From NCBI RefSeq assembly GCF_901000735.1, contig NC_081545.1:9588973-9652972 (forward strand): DNA of 64,000 nt. The letters run 5' to 3'. The stretch comes from Corylus avellana (taxonomy: Eukaryota > Streptophyta > Magnoliopsida > Fagales > Betulaceae). Position 1 is the stretch's first letter; every line of letters starts with the position of its first letter. A program made the translations under genes and the position numbers. The notes below the pieces were generated by a model, which worked only from the letters and a program-made list of their open reading frames with translations, searched no databases and was not told the origin of the DNA. Below, one piece after another: positions 1-9,977 of this stretch.

Positions 1-997
1 AACTTTTGACATTGACTTTTCACAAACGAACGTAAGGATGAAAGTACGGTTACGGTTAGTGGTTATTGGCTAAAAACACTAACCGTAACCGCCAGATAGT
101 GGTTATTTAAACAGTTAGTAATTAATCATTTTTAATGGATTTTTTTTTTCTAATTATTTTAATTTTTTATAAATTTGAGCTTAGCTCGACTCATTAAGAA
201 AAATTCCATGCGCAAGCTTGAACTCACAGGCCAAACAAGCCGAGTACTCAGCTTAGCTCGTCAATTAAACAAGCTAAACTTGACATGCAGCTCATATAAT
301 TTTTTTAAAAAAACTAAACTTTAAATAAAATAAAACCGCTTAAGAAGCTGGCTTATGTATGGGCTTGAACCTGTCCGATTTATGGGTTTTCTTTTCTTTT
401 TTCTTAATTGCATGGGATTCGTAAATAATTTTTACTTTCAAGCATTTTTCTTTTTTCCCTGTTTGGTATCCTCTTTCTTTTGACAATAAATTATATGCAA
501 TTAACTTTTATATTCAGTATCATTTTTTTAAATAACTTTTATATTTTTAATATATATATATTTTGTTATTTTCAGGATAAGGCATTTGATGCTCCATTAT
601 TGTTGATGCCAAGAAAAGGTCGGGGTATCTCTTTAACTCTTTTCAATTTACATTTTTATTTTAGTTGGTTTGGGTTTTCAACAGATTCTTTCTAATAAAC
701 ATCTAATAATATGTCACTCATTTGCAACTATGAGCTATCAACTACCCATTTACAACAAAATTTCCGTTTGTTAGTATTTTTATTTTGAAACAAAAAAAAT
801 ACTTCTAAAACATATTAACAAATAAAACCACTATCTCAAAGTTTTTCCTCATAAAACAAAGATATAATAAAGGCAATGTTTATTAATGCATTTTAAAAAA
901 ATATTTTGATGTAAAAATAAGAAATATTATTTTAAAAAAATTTAAATAATTGTGAAGGTGTAGCCACCCTTATCTAGTCGGGGTAGTGGTGGTGCTC
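1..997. repeat. Second copy of the CALS12 upstream flank, ending at gap
   Basis: This segment is collinear with 8404-9502 over its whole length. Both copies start with the same AAC...CATTGACTTTTCACAAACGA stretch, and both run to GGTAGTGGTGGTGCTC, where this copy stops at the first N. Differences are substitutions, homopolymer changes, an indel of about 33 bp and an AT-rich inverted duplication present only in the right copy. No gene is supported. Inference: an alternative haplotype placed beside the main contig rather than a true duplication. Confidence 0.8.
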
Positions 998-1097
998 NNN
1001 NNNNNNNNNNNNNNNNNNNNNNNNNNNNNNNNNNNNNNNNNNNNNNNNNNNNNNNNNNNNNNNNNNNNNNNNNNNNNNNNNNNNNNNNNNNNNNNNN
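998..1097. other. Assembly gap (100 N)
   Basis: Exactly 100 N, the usual placeholder for a gap of unknown size. The left side duplicates sequence found again at 8404-9502, so order or copy number across this gap is doubtful. Confidence 0.99.
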
Positions 1098-1385
1098 AAA
1101 AGGCCAAAAGAAAAAGAAAAAAAAAAAAGGTTTGGTTTTTGGAGGTGGCCGGACAATCCCCAAGAGCCATGGGGTGGTTCGGCCACCCTAGACCAGTGCC
1201 ACCCCCAAAAAACCATTTTGGGGGTGGCCGAACCACCCCCAATCACCCCCAATGGCATTGGAGGTGGTTTGGCCACCCTAGACAAGCCAAGGGGGTGGCT
1301 AAAACCACCCCTATGGCCATTGGTGGTAGTTCGTTAAGTCGAACGGTTAACCCATCATGTGCGCGACACATGCCTTGAATGCATA
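1098..1385. repeat. GC-rich fold-back repeat fragment
   Basis: The segment repeats alternating GGTGGCC/GGCCACC blocks (about 1144-1310), such as GGGGTGGTTCGGCCACCC and GGGGGTGGCCGAACCACCCC, which can pair with each other. It starts right at the gap, so its left arm is missing. The same core occurs in fold-back elements near 5470, 6800 and 7445. No coding potential is credible; open frames here read through N or low-complexity sequence. Confidence 0.6.
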
Positions 1386-1397
1386 TGATTTTTTTTT

Positions 1398-3875
1398 GGG
1401 TAATTATCATTTCCCCCCCAATAAACTACCACTCGATTATTGTAGTAACCTAAATAATTAACTAAACTTAGGTAGCTTAGCTAGAAAGTTAATTTGAACT
1501 TTAGGTCATTATGGACAATTGGAAGGGCATTTTGAGAATTTCAGACTTTTTGACCGGACGTACGCTGGGGACCACTGTACGTACGCTCTTGTTTTTAGTG
1601 AGGACGTACGCATGGGGACCACCGGACGTACGCTGACAATAGTACGTTGTACTCTACAAATAGTACACGGACATACGTTCTAATAGTACTAGACATACGC
1701 TACATTTGGATTAACCCCTAGATAATACCTGGATGTATGCTACAGCCTTTGGACCGCTAGATAAACAGTACCGAACGTACGCTCCAATAGTACTGGATGT
1801 CCGCTACTTTTCAGAATAGCTGGTAGCGCCCTCAGTTTTTTCTCACCTATAAATACCCCCTACCCATCACCCTTTCACACCCATTCTCGCCCCCAGGCTC
1901 TCTAGTATCCATGTGTGAGTATTTGTGAGGATTTTGTGAGTTCTTGGAGAAGGAGAGGTGATTCTTGGAGGTGGAGAGGTGATTCTTGGAGGTTTCGCTT
2001 CAAGGAGGTAATATTCCTAAGCCTAACTCGTTCCTTAGTTGTTATGCTTAAATGCTTTTCATAGTTAGCTTAGTTAATAATTTGTAGCTTCTAGTTATAT
2101 TGCTGCCCTTAATCTTGGTTTAAGCATGGGTTAGTGTCTAATTCTTGTTGGGCATATTTCCTTTTGCATAGAGACCTTGTTTTGAGATAAGAGGTCCTAG
2201 GAATCCTTTTGGTAGCTTTAGAACTAATTTAGGAGGATAGGAAGACGGCTGAACCAAATGAGGTTCTACTTGAACCTTCTGAGCAGACGTATGGCCACGA
2301 GACCGGACATACGAGCCTTCTAGGTGGATGTACGACCACAAAGCTGGACGTACGGCCACGAAGCTGGACGTATGGTCAAGAGTGTTCCAGGGAATGCCAC
2401 TTTGGCCAGTTGTCCGATAGCCTATGTTTTCATGTTCTAGGTTCGTTTTGGTTGGATTTAAAATTAATGATAGGTCTTTTCTCAGTATTTGAGGTCATGG
2501 AGCCTTAAGAAAATTTTATGGACGAACCTTACGACCCGGGTGAGTACAAACTCACATGGATGCTTGTTGTTACTTTTTTCGTATTGCACGTCTATTTTAT
2601 ATATATCAAACATGAATATTTTGCAACTCTCATAAAATACATTTTACAACTAATGTGAACTCTCTTTTGCGAAAACGTATGTTGATTAACAAGATAATGA
2701 TGAGGCTTGTAAAACTATGCATGTAAAAGACTGATAAGATTAATTGCATCGTATTACATGATACACCGGTACGTGCGGGATAACAGCCATGGGCTTACTA
2801 TACAAGTTAACTTTATGGTCAAATGTTTATGTGTGGGGACTTTGGATCCAATGGTTTCGTGACCAAGCTCAGTCATTCCCTAATGGATGGTCATTATAAG
2901 ACGAACATCATTAGTGGTGTGAGCCACCTGAGGCCGGACTCGGTCGTTCCACTAATGGAATGGATGGTAGCATACAATATCTGATGCACCGTTGTTATAT
3001 TACAGGTCACTCGGGACAGCGCCAATCCTGTTGAGAATGGGTAATATCTTGGGTAGACCATACGGTTGAACTATTACTGTTACCCATGATTATAAGCATA
3101 TATTATATATATATCACATCCATGATAAACTGTCATCTCATAATGTTGCATGTGCTTTATAAACAACTGAGTTCACTATTTAATGATACATCATGTGTAT
3201 TTATACTCACTAAGTTGTCGGACTTACCCTTGTATTCTTTTCCTTTTTTTCTCCATATGTACAACTGTATTGTTGTAGATAGTTTAGCAGAAGATCAATA
3301 CCGCGAAGCATTCAGTTATTGTGGAGAATGCGACTCGGGAGATTCTTGATGACTTATTGCAAGCTTAGGTGAACGCTTATGGTAAATAGTACTTATGAGT
3401 TGTGTTGTAGACTTAAAGCTTTTATGCATGCTTGCATATTGAGATATAACATGAATCCCTTGTAAAGACGATGATGTGTATAGTATGATTTCAGCTACTT
3501 TGGTGTTCCTTGATAAATGCTTTAGTTGTAATAATTAACGTTTGTAAAATCTTTTTGTTTCCACTGTTTAATCCTCTCTTTTGAGGAGTAGAGGTCCCTG
3601 GGTCTTGTTCCGCGAGGGATAAGGCTGGGAAACGAACTGTGAAATTAATTACCAGTTAATTAATTTTTGGGGCGTTACAATTACCATATACGCCCATCAA
3701 CTACCAACTTTATGCGCACATGATGGGTTGACCATCCAACTTAATGGCCTTGATTGGCAGAAATGGGCTTTGGATAACGAAAGGGTAGTTTGATGGGATT
3801 GTAATGTAAAGTTGGTAGTTGATGGAGGTAAATGGTAATTGAATGATAGTTCATGGGAGGAAAGGATAATTACCC
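1398..3875. mobile_element. Fold-back MITE split by a 2.2-kb insertion
   Basis: The left end (GGGTAATTATCATTTCC, 1398) and right end (GGATAATTACCC, ending 3875) are inverted copies. Within the right part, CATCAACTACCAACTTTA (3695) is mirrored by TAAAGTTGGTAGTTGATG (3808). The left arm breaks off at 1440 and resumes at 3680 with matching sequence, so a second element sits inside. No target duplication was identified for the outer element. Non-autonomous; superfamily not assigned. Confidence 0.5.
1441..3679 (+). mobile_element. Probable solo LTR, Gypsy-like, with CGTACG array
   Basis: The segment starts TGTAGTAACC and ends GGGGCGTTACA, giving short inverted TG...CA termini. It is flanked by ATTAT (1436-1440) and ATTAC (3680-3684), an imperfect 5-bp target duplication. 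A TATA-like CTATAAATACCCCC lies near 1846-1860 and there is no long ORF. Degenerate GGACGTACG units are scattered at 1555-1800 and 2285-2385. Long LTRs with TGTAAC...GTTACA ends and such phrases are known from Del/Tekay-type Gypsy elements. The family assignment is inference, and no internal domain is present to confirm it. Confidence 0.5.
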
Positions 3876-4329
3876 TCCCCGGTTACTATACTTTTGCTTT
3901 CTTTCTAAGTCCAATGCTTGGGTTGTGACAGGTGGAAGGAAAATTTTGATGGCCTGGGATGGGGTCATGGGTGGCTATGGATACTGGGCAGAATTGTGTT
4001 TGTGGGTTCTGGGCACCAGTAGAATAATGGTGGTGAGTTTTTATGTTGTGGGCGTTTGTGTGGTTGAATTTTGTTTTCTTTTGGCTTTTGAATGGTAGTA
4101 ATTGCCGGTTGGGGATGGGTTTTTGGGGGTGGTTTTGTGATTGTGTTTCTCTCGGTTTTGGCGGGCGGTGGGAATAATGGGCTCTCGATTGGAGATTACG
4201 TTTTCAGGGCGAATTTGTGGTATATCTCGTTCATCTAGTCCAAGGTAGTGCGTACCTGGTTCAAAATCTGAAGGACCCTCTCATCAAGGTGTTTTTAGGT
4301 CGTTATGGATTGGTGATTGCTATGGAAAA
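3876..4329. other. Intergenic, no gene recognised
   Basis: The stretch is T- and G-rich. The only open frame (3853-4098) gives an 81-residue hydrophobic product without a recognisable domain and starts inside a MITE end, so I do not call it a gene. Confidence 0.5.
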
Positions 4330-4545
4330 CAATTGGCCTTGCTCTGATACCACTTGACGCGAACCAACTAATAACAAAGCATAAGAAATGATAAATCAGC
4401 TACTTCAAGAGAGCCGTAATCTTCAATAGATACTTCGAAGGAGCCTTGACCTCCTAAACACAATAAACTCTATTGTAAAACAATAATCAACTCATACCTT
4501 TTTATTGATAGTTTCTCATTTAAATAGACGAATAGTTACATGGAG
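4330..4545 (-). mobile_element. LTR-retrotransposon remnant with initiator-Met tRNA PBS
   Basis: CCTTGCTCTGATACCA (4338-4353) is the reverse complement of TGGTATCAGAGCAAGG, the standard plant Copia/Gypsy primer-binding site for initiator Met-tRNA. Sequence to its right would be the LTR on the minus strand, but it lacks a clear CA end, so the element is broken. No gag or pol fragment was recognised to the left. Confidence 0.4.
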
Positions 4546-5299
4546 CAATAGAAGACCTAATTTGGTTAGGTGCTTATAATATAATTTTTTTTTTTTTTGA
4601 GGGGGGGAATATAATTTAGCCCCCCGAACAACCAATCATTTTCATTTTAGCCCCTTAATGTTCAAAAAGTGATAAAGTAACCCTCAAACTACCAAATAGT
4701 TGCAATTTGGCAACTCCATTAGTCATTATTGTCAAATAGGATGGAAAATTCAAATCTACGTCATTTTGGCAAGGTTAAGTTATTAAAATGCTATTTTGGG
4801 AAAAAAAAAAAAATTCATATTAAAACAAGCAAGCAAAACGGCGCCGCTTTGCTTGAAATTACAAATTCTTTACACATACCAAAACGGCGCCGTTTTGGTA
4901 AAATGTTAGGAATTAAAAGAAAAAAACCCTATACCCCACGTTGGTGACCTACGAAAAAACCCACAACCCCACTTAGTCGTCTGCTTCCTAGCAGCCCTTC
5001 TCCCTCAAGCTCACAAGAACCTACAATTTGTTTACCCAACCCATTAAACTCCGAAATAGTAGGGGAAAAGACGTCTTCCTTTGAAGATTTCGGCCACTGA
5101 AGGTAACCCACTAAATTTAATTGAGTTTTTCCTATTTTTTAGGGTTTGTGGAGAAAGCTCCATCTCGATGGGTTTATGTCGTTTTGTAGTTCTATTGATG
5201 TTTTGATTTAGTGCGAAAGAAAATTGACTTTATGGTGAAGGAAAATGATATGGGTCCTTATGTATTTTTTTTTTTTTTTTTTTTTTTGTATATTTTTTT
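4546..5299. other. Low-complexity intergenic sequence with 24-bp palindrome
   Basis: Poly-T and poly-G tracts (4583-4612, 5267-5287) and a perfect palindrome centred on AAAACGGCGCCGTTTT at 4877-4900, with a half-similar GGCGCCG copy at about 4841. No gene recognised; the short open frames are unsupported. Confidence 0.5.
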
Positions 5300-5692
5300 T
5301 TGACTTTTTATACCCATTTTACCCTCCCCAAAACTACATCGTTTTGTGTCCTAAAACTACAACACCTACCCAGCCTAAAACGACTTAGTTTTAAGAATTA
5401 ATTTTTATTATTATTTTTTTTAAAGAAAAGCACCCGGTCCCCCCCCCCCTCCGTTTTTTTTTTTTGGCCTTTTCGGCCAAGGGGGTGGTCCGGCCACCCC
5501 CAGACCGGCCAGAGGGTGGCTGAAGCCACCCTGATTTTTTTTTTTATTATTTTTTATTTTATTTTATTTTATGCTCAAAACGACGTTGTTTTGGGTTGGG
5601 TGGTGATGTAGTTTTGAAGCCCAAAATGGTGTAGTTTTGGAGTCCAAAACGACCTAATTTTGGTTGAGGGTAAAATGGGTATAAAAAGTCAA
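5300..5692. mobile_element. Fold-back (MITE-like) element
   Basis: The left arm, TTGACTTTTTATACCCATTT followed by TACCCTCCCC (5300-5340), is mirrored by GAGGGTAAAATGGGTATAAA followed by AAGTCAA (5667-5692). Further in, CAAAACTAC and AAAACGAC blocks mirror each other. The centre (about 5465-5532) holds a GGGGTGGTCCGGCCACCCCC core. No clear target duplication. Confidence 0.55.
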
Positions 5693-6687
5693 ATTATTTG
5701 ACTTTAACGTTAAAAGGGTTCAAAGTCAGAGCAAACCAAAGTTCAAGAGACCTAAGTAAGAGTTTTGAAAATTCAGGAGGTGCTTGTCAAAACGGCTGGA
5801 AGTTCAGGAAGACTTTCTGAAGTTTCCCCAAGTTATTGGTTGATGGGTTTGTTGTCTGCTTGTCTGCCTATTATCGAATGGGTTGATTGTCTGCTTATTT
5901 TTTTGCATACGGTCTTCTCTTTTTTTTTGTAGTAAACATTAAAAGAAAACACTGGCCAAATGGTTATAGCTACGGCTTGGGTGTATTCAATTTTAGAGCT
6001 ATCAAATTCGGTTTTGTGATCTTTAAATAAAAATGAATGGCTTGAATTTAAAATATCCAAATCCCTTGTTACGAGTCATATTCAGTTGAAATGCACCGTT
6101 GTGTTGTACAGTTACTCGTCAATTCTGTTAAATCAGGACAGTCGATGTCATAGAAGACCCACCAATTCGGGACCATGATGATGCTGACGCCGTGACCCCA
6201 CTAATCCGTGTAAACCCCATCCCCAAGCAATAGTTTCCGTCTTCAAACGGAAGCTTTCAAATCTCATCCTTTCCCACAAAACAACAAAATAAATAAATAA
6301 ATAAAGGAAAAACAAAAAAAGCCGCTTTTCACTTTTAAATAAATAAGCGCGTTTGACTGCAAGCGGGAAATGGGAAATGACATGAGGGCGTATGATTTGG
6401 TCCATTTTGGTTGAGCGGGAAAGCAGCAAACGATGGGAAAGAAATAATATTTAATTCTCTATTCTCGATACCAACGTTCTCTTTTGTGGGACCCAAATAA
6501 AATATTAGTTTTTTGGTCAATACGATGACAAAAAAAGAAAGATCCTAGAAAACAATGGGTAAAATATTGGAAATTTCTCATCAAAATTTTCTTTTCTTTA
6601 GTTTGTTTAATAATGACTCCCCCTCGAGGACGAGAAAACAGGACTCTCTTCGGTTTGTTTTTATTAGAGAATATTCGGTTAATAATG
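5693..6687. other. Intergenic, no gene recognised
   Basis: AT-rich sequence. Minus-strand open frames at 5833-6060, 6148-6429 and 6335-6520 have no recognisable domain, compositional signal or start context and are treated as chance. Confidence 0.45.
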
Positions 6688-6942
6688 AAGAGATCTTAAT
6701 ACTATAAATAAAATATCTGTTTTATTAATAAAAAATAATAAAATGATATATATATTTTAAAAATAATAATAATAAAAAATTTAAAAAATTTAAGGGGTGG
6801 CTGTGAGGTGGCCAGCCACCCCTATTAGGGTGGTCGGCCACCCCTTAGTTTTTAAATGTTTTTGATTATTTTTTTTAATTATTTTTAATATATATATTTT
6901 ATTAATAAACAAGTGTCTTATTTATGGTATCAGGATCTCTTT
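6688..6942. mobile_element. Fold-back (MITE-like) element with GGTGGCC core
   Basis: The left end, AAGAGATCTTAATACTATAA followed by ATAAAATATCTG (6689-6720), pairs with the reverse complement of the right end, where ATTTATGGTATCAGGATCTC runs up to 6939. TTTTATTAATAAA recurs in both arms. The central loop (6793-6846) is AGGGGTGGCTGTGAGGTGGCC followed by a mirrored GGTCGGCCACCCCT. Target duplication not resolved. Confidence 0.55.
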
Positions 6943-7163
6943 AAAGAGTTTTTTTATTATTAATTAGATATTTTTCCGTCCAAAATGGACTGAAGAAGAT
7001 CATGTTCCCTGTGACGGTAGAAATATCATGAGAAAGAAGAGCCCTCCTTTTATAAAAGGGTAAAATGATAAAAAATAAAAAATAAAAAGTAAAATGATTA
7101 TTTTACCTTTGTAAAATAAGGGACTGGCCTATCTTTTTTTTTTTTTTTTTTTTCAATTAGTAA

Positions 7164-7172
7164 TTATATTTA
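7164..7172. repeat. 9-bp target duplication, left copy
   Basis: TTATATTTA directly precedes the MULE-type MITE and is repeated exactly at 7757-7765. Confidence 0.75.
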
Positions 7173-7756
7173 GGGTTAAATACTATTTTAATATTTGTAG
7201 TTTGCACTAAAATCAAATAGCCACCTGAATTTTAAAAAATATCGCAAATGGTATTTATGGTAATCTAATAAACCCACTTGATACCTATGTCAAGATTCCG
7301 TTAAGTTTTTTAAGGGGATGTCACGTCATCCTTACACATGGGTGCCACGTAGCGTGGTACCTGAGTTTTTTTTTGTGCCATATCATATTTTATTATTTAA
7401 AAAAAATCCAAAAGAAAAAACAAAAAGAAAAAGAAAATACAAGGGCCACCCCCTATGGGGTGGTTCACAGTGTTTTTTTTTTTTTGGTTTTTCTATTTTT
7501 TTTTATAAATAAAATAAAATTTGTTTTTTTTAATAAAATAAAATATGACTTGTCACCCAAAAATTCAGGTACCACGCTACGTGGCGCCCACATGTAAGGG
7601 TGACGTGGCATTCCGTTAAAAAATTTAACGAAATTTTGGCAAAGGTACAAAGTGAGTTTATTAGCTTACCACAAATACCATTTGTGATATTTTTGAAAAT
7701 CTAAGTGGCCATTTGATTTTGGTGTAAACCACAGGTATTAGAATAATATTTAACCC
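7173..7756. mobile_element. Mutator-type MITE (long TIR, 9-bp TSD)
   Basis: Termini GGGTTAAATA and TATTTAACCC begin inverted repeats of roughly 200 bp. Matching blocks include CAAATAGCCACC versus CAAATGGCCAC, CAAATGGTATTT in both arms, and GCCACGTAGCGTGGTACCTGA in both arms. Perfect 9-bp direct repeats (TTATATTTA) flank the element. Long TIRs plus a 9-bp duplication are diagnostic of the Mutator superfamily. There is no transposase ORF, so it is non-autonomous. The small centre carries GGGCCACCCCCTATGGGGTG. Confidence 0.78.
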
Positions 7757-7765
7757 TTATATTTA
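7757..7765. repeat. 9-bp target duplication, right copy
   Basis: Exact copy of TTATATTTA at 7164-7172, on the other side of the MULE-type MITE. Confidence 0.75.
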
Positions 7766-8403
7766 GTATATAGCCATATAATTGATAAATTAGGTTAGTA
7801 TTTGATTCTTTTTTTCTTTTACTGTGCTATTTTAATGACTAATTTTTAATGTCATGTCATCCAATTGTATAAGGATCGTAAAAAAGTATTTACTCTTTTT
7901 CAATACATATCAAGGTCAAATGTTATTTTTTAATGTATTTTTGAGAGAACGAGGAAATCTTAAAGTACTTTTTGAATCATTGCATATATTTTGAAAAATG
8001 CTACATTTATTAATTATTATTATTATTATTATTATTTTTTAAAAGCTGGCTTCAAGTAATGTGTTGTTATTCTGTTAAATTTATTATTTTAGAAAATGTA
8101 TCATCATCTTTTGGGATGGTGATTGTGACTCATCACTTAATAACTAATTTTTTAGGAAAAAATATGGTAAATATAACATTTCTCATTTATTTTTATTGGA
8201 GTAAATTTTGTGAAAAAAGTCAAAACCCGAATAAACGCACATAAATGAGGTAAACGACTACTAGCAAATTCCAATATATATATATATATATATAAAAGTT
8301 TTACTGCCTGTTTAAGTATCATTGTAGATTCAAAGTTAGGATTGTTCAAGTGATACGCTTGATCTCACTCCGAAGCCCCCCACCCCCGAAAAAAAATACG
8401 GCA
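7766..8403. other. AT-rich intergenic sequence
   Basis: It contains an ATT trinucleotide run (about 8009-8036) and a TA run (8274-8293). No gene, RNA or clear mobile element was recognised. Confidence 0.5.
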
Positions 8404-9502
8404 AACTTTTTACATTGACTTTTCACAAACGAACTTAAGGATGAAAATACGGTTACGGTTAGCGGTTATTGGCTAAAACCACTAACCGTAACCGCCAGAT
8501 AGTGGTTATTTAAATGGTTAGTAGTTAACTATTTTTAATGGATTTTTTTTAATTTTTTTAATTTTTTATAAATTTGAGCTTAGTTCGGCTCACTAAGAAA
8601 AATTATATGCACAAGCTAGAACTCACAGGCTACACAAGCCGAGTACTCAAGCTTAGCTCGTCAATTAAACAAGCCAAACTTGACACGCAGCTCATATAAT
8701 TTTTTTAAAAAAATTAAACTTTAAATAACATAAAACCACTTAAGAAGCTGGCTTATATGTATAGGCTTGAACCCACCCGATTTATGGCTTTTCTTTTCTT
8801 TTTTTTTTAATTGCATGGGATTCGTAAATCATTTTTACTTTCAAGCATTTTTCTTTTTTCTTAATTCACGGGACAAATAAATTAAAGATCATTCTTGCTT
8901 TTCCCTATTTTGTATCCTCTTTCTTTTGACAATAAATTATATACAATTAACTTTTATATTCAGTATCATTTTTTTTTTAAATAACTTTTATATTTTTAAT
9001 ATATATATATATATATTAAAAATATAAAAGTTATTTAAAAAAAAAAATGATACTGAATATAAAAGTTAATTGTATATATATATATTTTGTTATTTTCAGG
9101 ATAAGGCATTTGATGCTCCATTATTGTTGATGCCAAGACAAGGTCGGGGTATCTCTTTTCAATTTACATTTTTATTTTAGTTGGTTTGGGTTTTCAACAG
9201 ATTCTTTCTAATAAACATCTAATAGTATGTCACTCATTTGCAACTATGAGCTATCAACTACCCATTTACAACAAAATTTCCGTTTGTTAGTTTTTTTATT
9301 TTAAACAAAAAAAAAAAAAACACAAATAAAACTATTATTTCAAAGTTTTTCCTCGTAAAACAAAGATATAATAAAGGCAATGTTTATTAATGTATTTTAA
9401 AAAAAATATTTTAATGTAACAATAAGAAATATTATTTTAAAAAAATTTAAATAATTGTGAAGGTGTAGCCACCCTTATCTAGTCGGGGTAGTGGTGGTGC
9501 TC
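8404..9502. repeat. CALS12-proximal copy of the segment also at 1-997
   Basis: Collinear with 1-997 and continuous with the CALS12 promoter region, so this is the copy in correct genomic context. It is about 100 bp longer, chiefly through the AT-rich inverted duplication at 8938-9078 and an insertion of about 33 bp near 8860-8895. Confidence 0.8.
8938..9078. repeat. 141-bp near-perfect AT-rich palindrome
   Basis: The left arm (TATATACAATTAACTTTTAT and onward) is followed by its reverse complement ending ATAAAAGTTAATTGTATATA, with the centre in the TA run near 9008. The only mismatch seen is one base in the T/A homopolymer (10 T against 11 A). The other copy of this region (about 490-562) has only the left arm, so one allele carries an inverted duplication or the assembly has a strand-switch error. 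Confidence 0.8.
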
Positions 9503-9968
9503 CTCCACTATATATGCTAAAGTTATATCATTTCTCTATCAATTGAAAAGAAATACTTGGAATAGTTGATGTATTGTCAACCGAAAGGTGAGAAATGTTT
9601 GTCCCAACGTCTATAATTTCAAACCGTTCAGATGAAGATTGTTTTTTTTTTTTGGGTGAAACATTAATTTTTATTATATTAAATATTTGTTTTTTTTTTT
9701 AACCTAAATAAAATATTTGTAATAAATAAGTAAAAAAAAAAAAGGAAAAAGAAGAAGAAGAAGAAGAAGAGGAAGAAAACAAATAATAACAAAAGAAAGA
9801 AACACGGTTAAGGAAAGGAAACGAATAATAACAAAAACCTACAACGCGCAAACGCGCCGGAATTTCGTGTTTTCCTTCCCCTTCTGTCCTTCCGCTTTGC
9901 ACGTTCTCCACACTCGTCTCCTCTATCTCCTCTCTTAACCTAAACGCCGCGTTTTTCAGATCTCCCCT
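9503..9968 (+). promoter_or_regulatory. CALS12 promoter/5' leader region (boundaries unknown)
   Basis: Between the repeat and the CDS lie a TATA-like CTATATATGC (about 9510), the GAA run, and a pyrimidine-rich leader rich in CTC and TCC (9880-9945). GCGTTTTTCAG (ending 9960) resembles a 3' splice site, so a 5'UTR intron is possible. The transcription start cannot be fixed from sequence. Confidence 0.35.
9749..9778. repeat. GAA microsatellite
   Basis: An uninterrupted AAG/GAA trinucleotide run about 200 bp upstream of the CALS12 start, probably in the promoter or leader. Confidence 0.85.
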
Positions 9969-9977
9969 ATGCCATGA
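9969..9977 (+). promoter_or_regulatory. Minimal uORF overlapping the CALS12 start codon
   Basis: ATG CCA TGA at 9969-9977 encodes Met-Pro-stop, and its last two codons overlap the main ATG at 9974-9976. The upstream ATG has C at -3 and C at +4 (weak context); the main ATG has G at -3. Leaky scanning or short-range reinitiation would be needed for ribosomes to use the main start. Confidence 0.55.

Noticed and set aside
942..1378. Open frames spanning the first N run on both strands
   Set aside because: They read through 100 N and GC-rich fold-back repeat sequence; no real protein can be inferred.
3853..4098. 81-codon plus-strand frame
   Set aside because: Starts inside a MITE terminus, low complexity, no domain.
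9572..9582. W-box-like GTCAAC upstream of CALS12
   Set aside because: A single core match without clustering; expected by chance.
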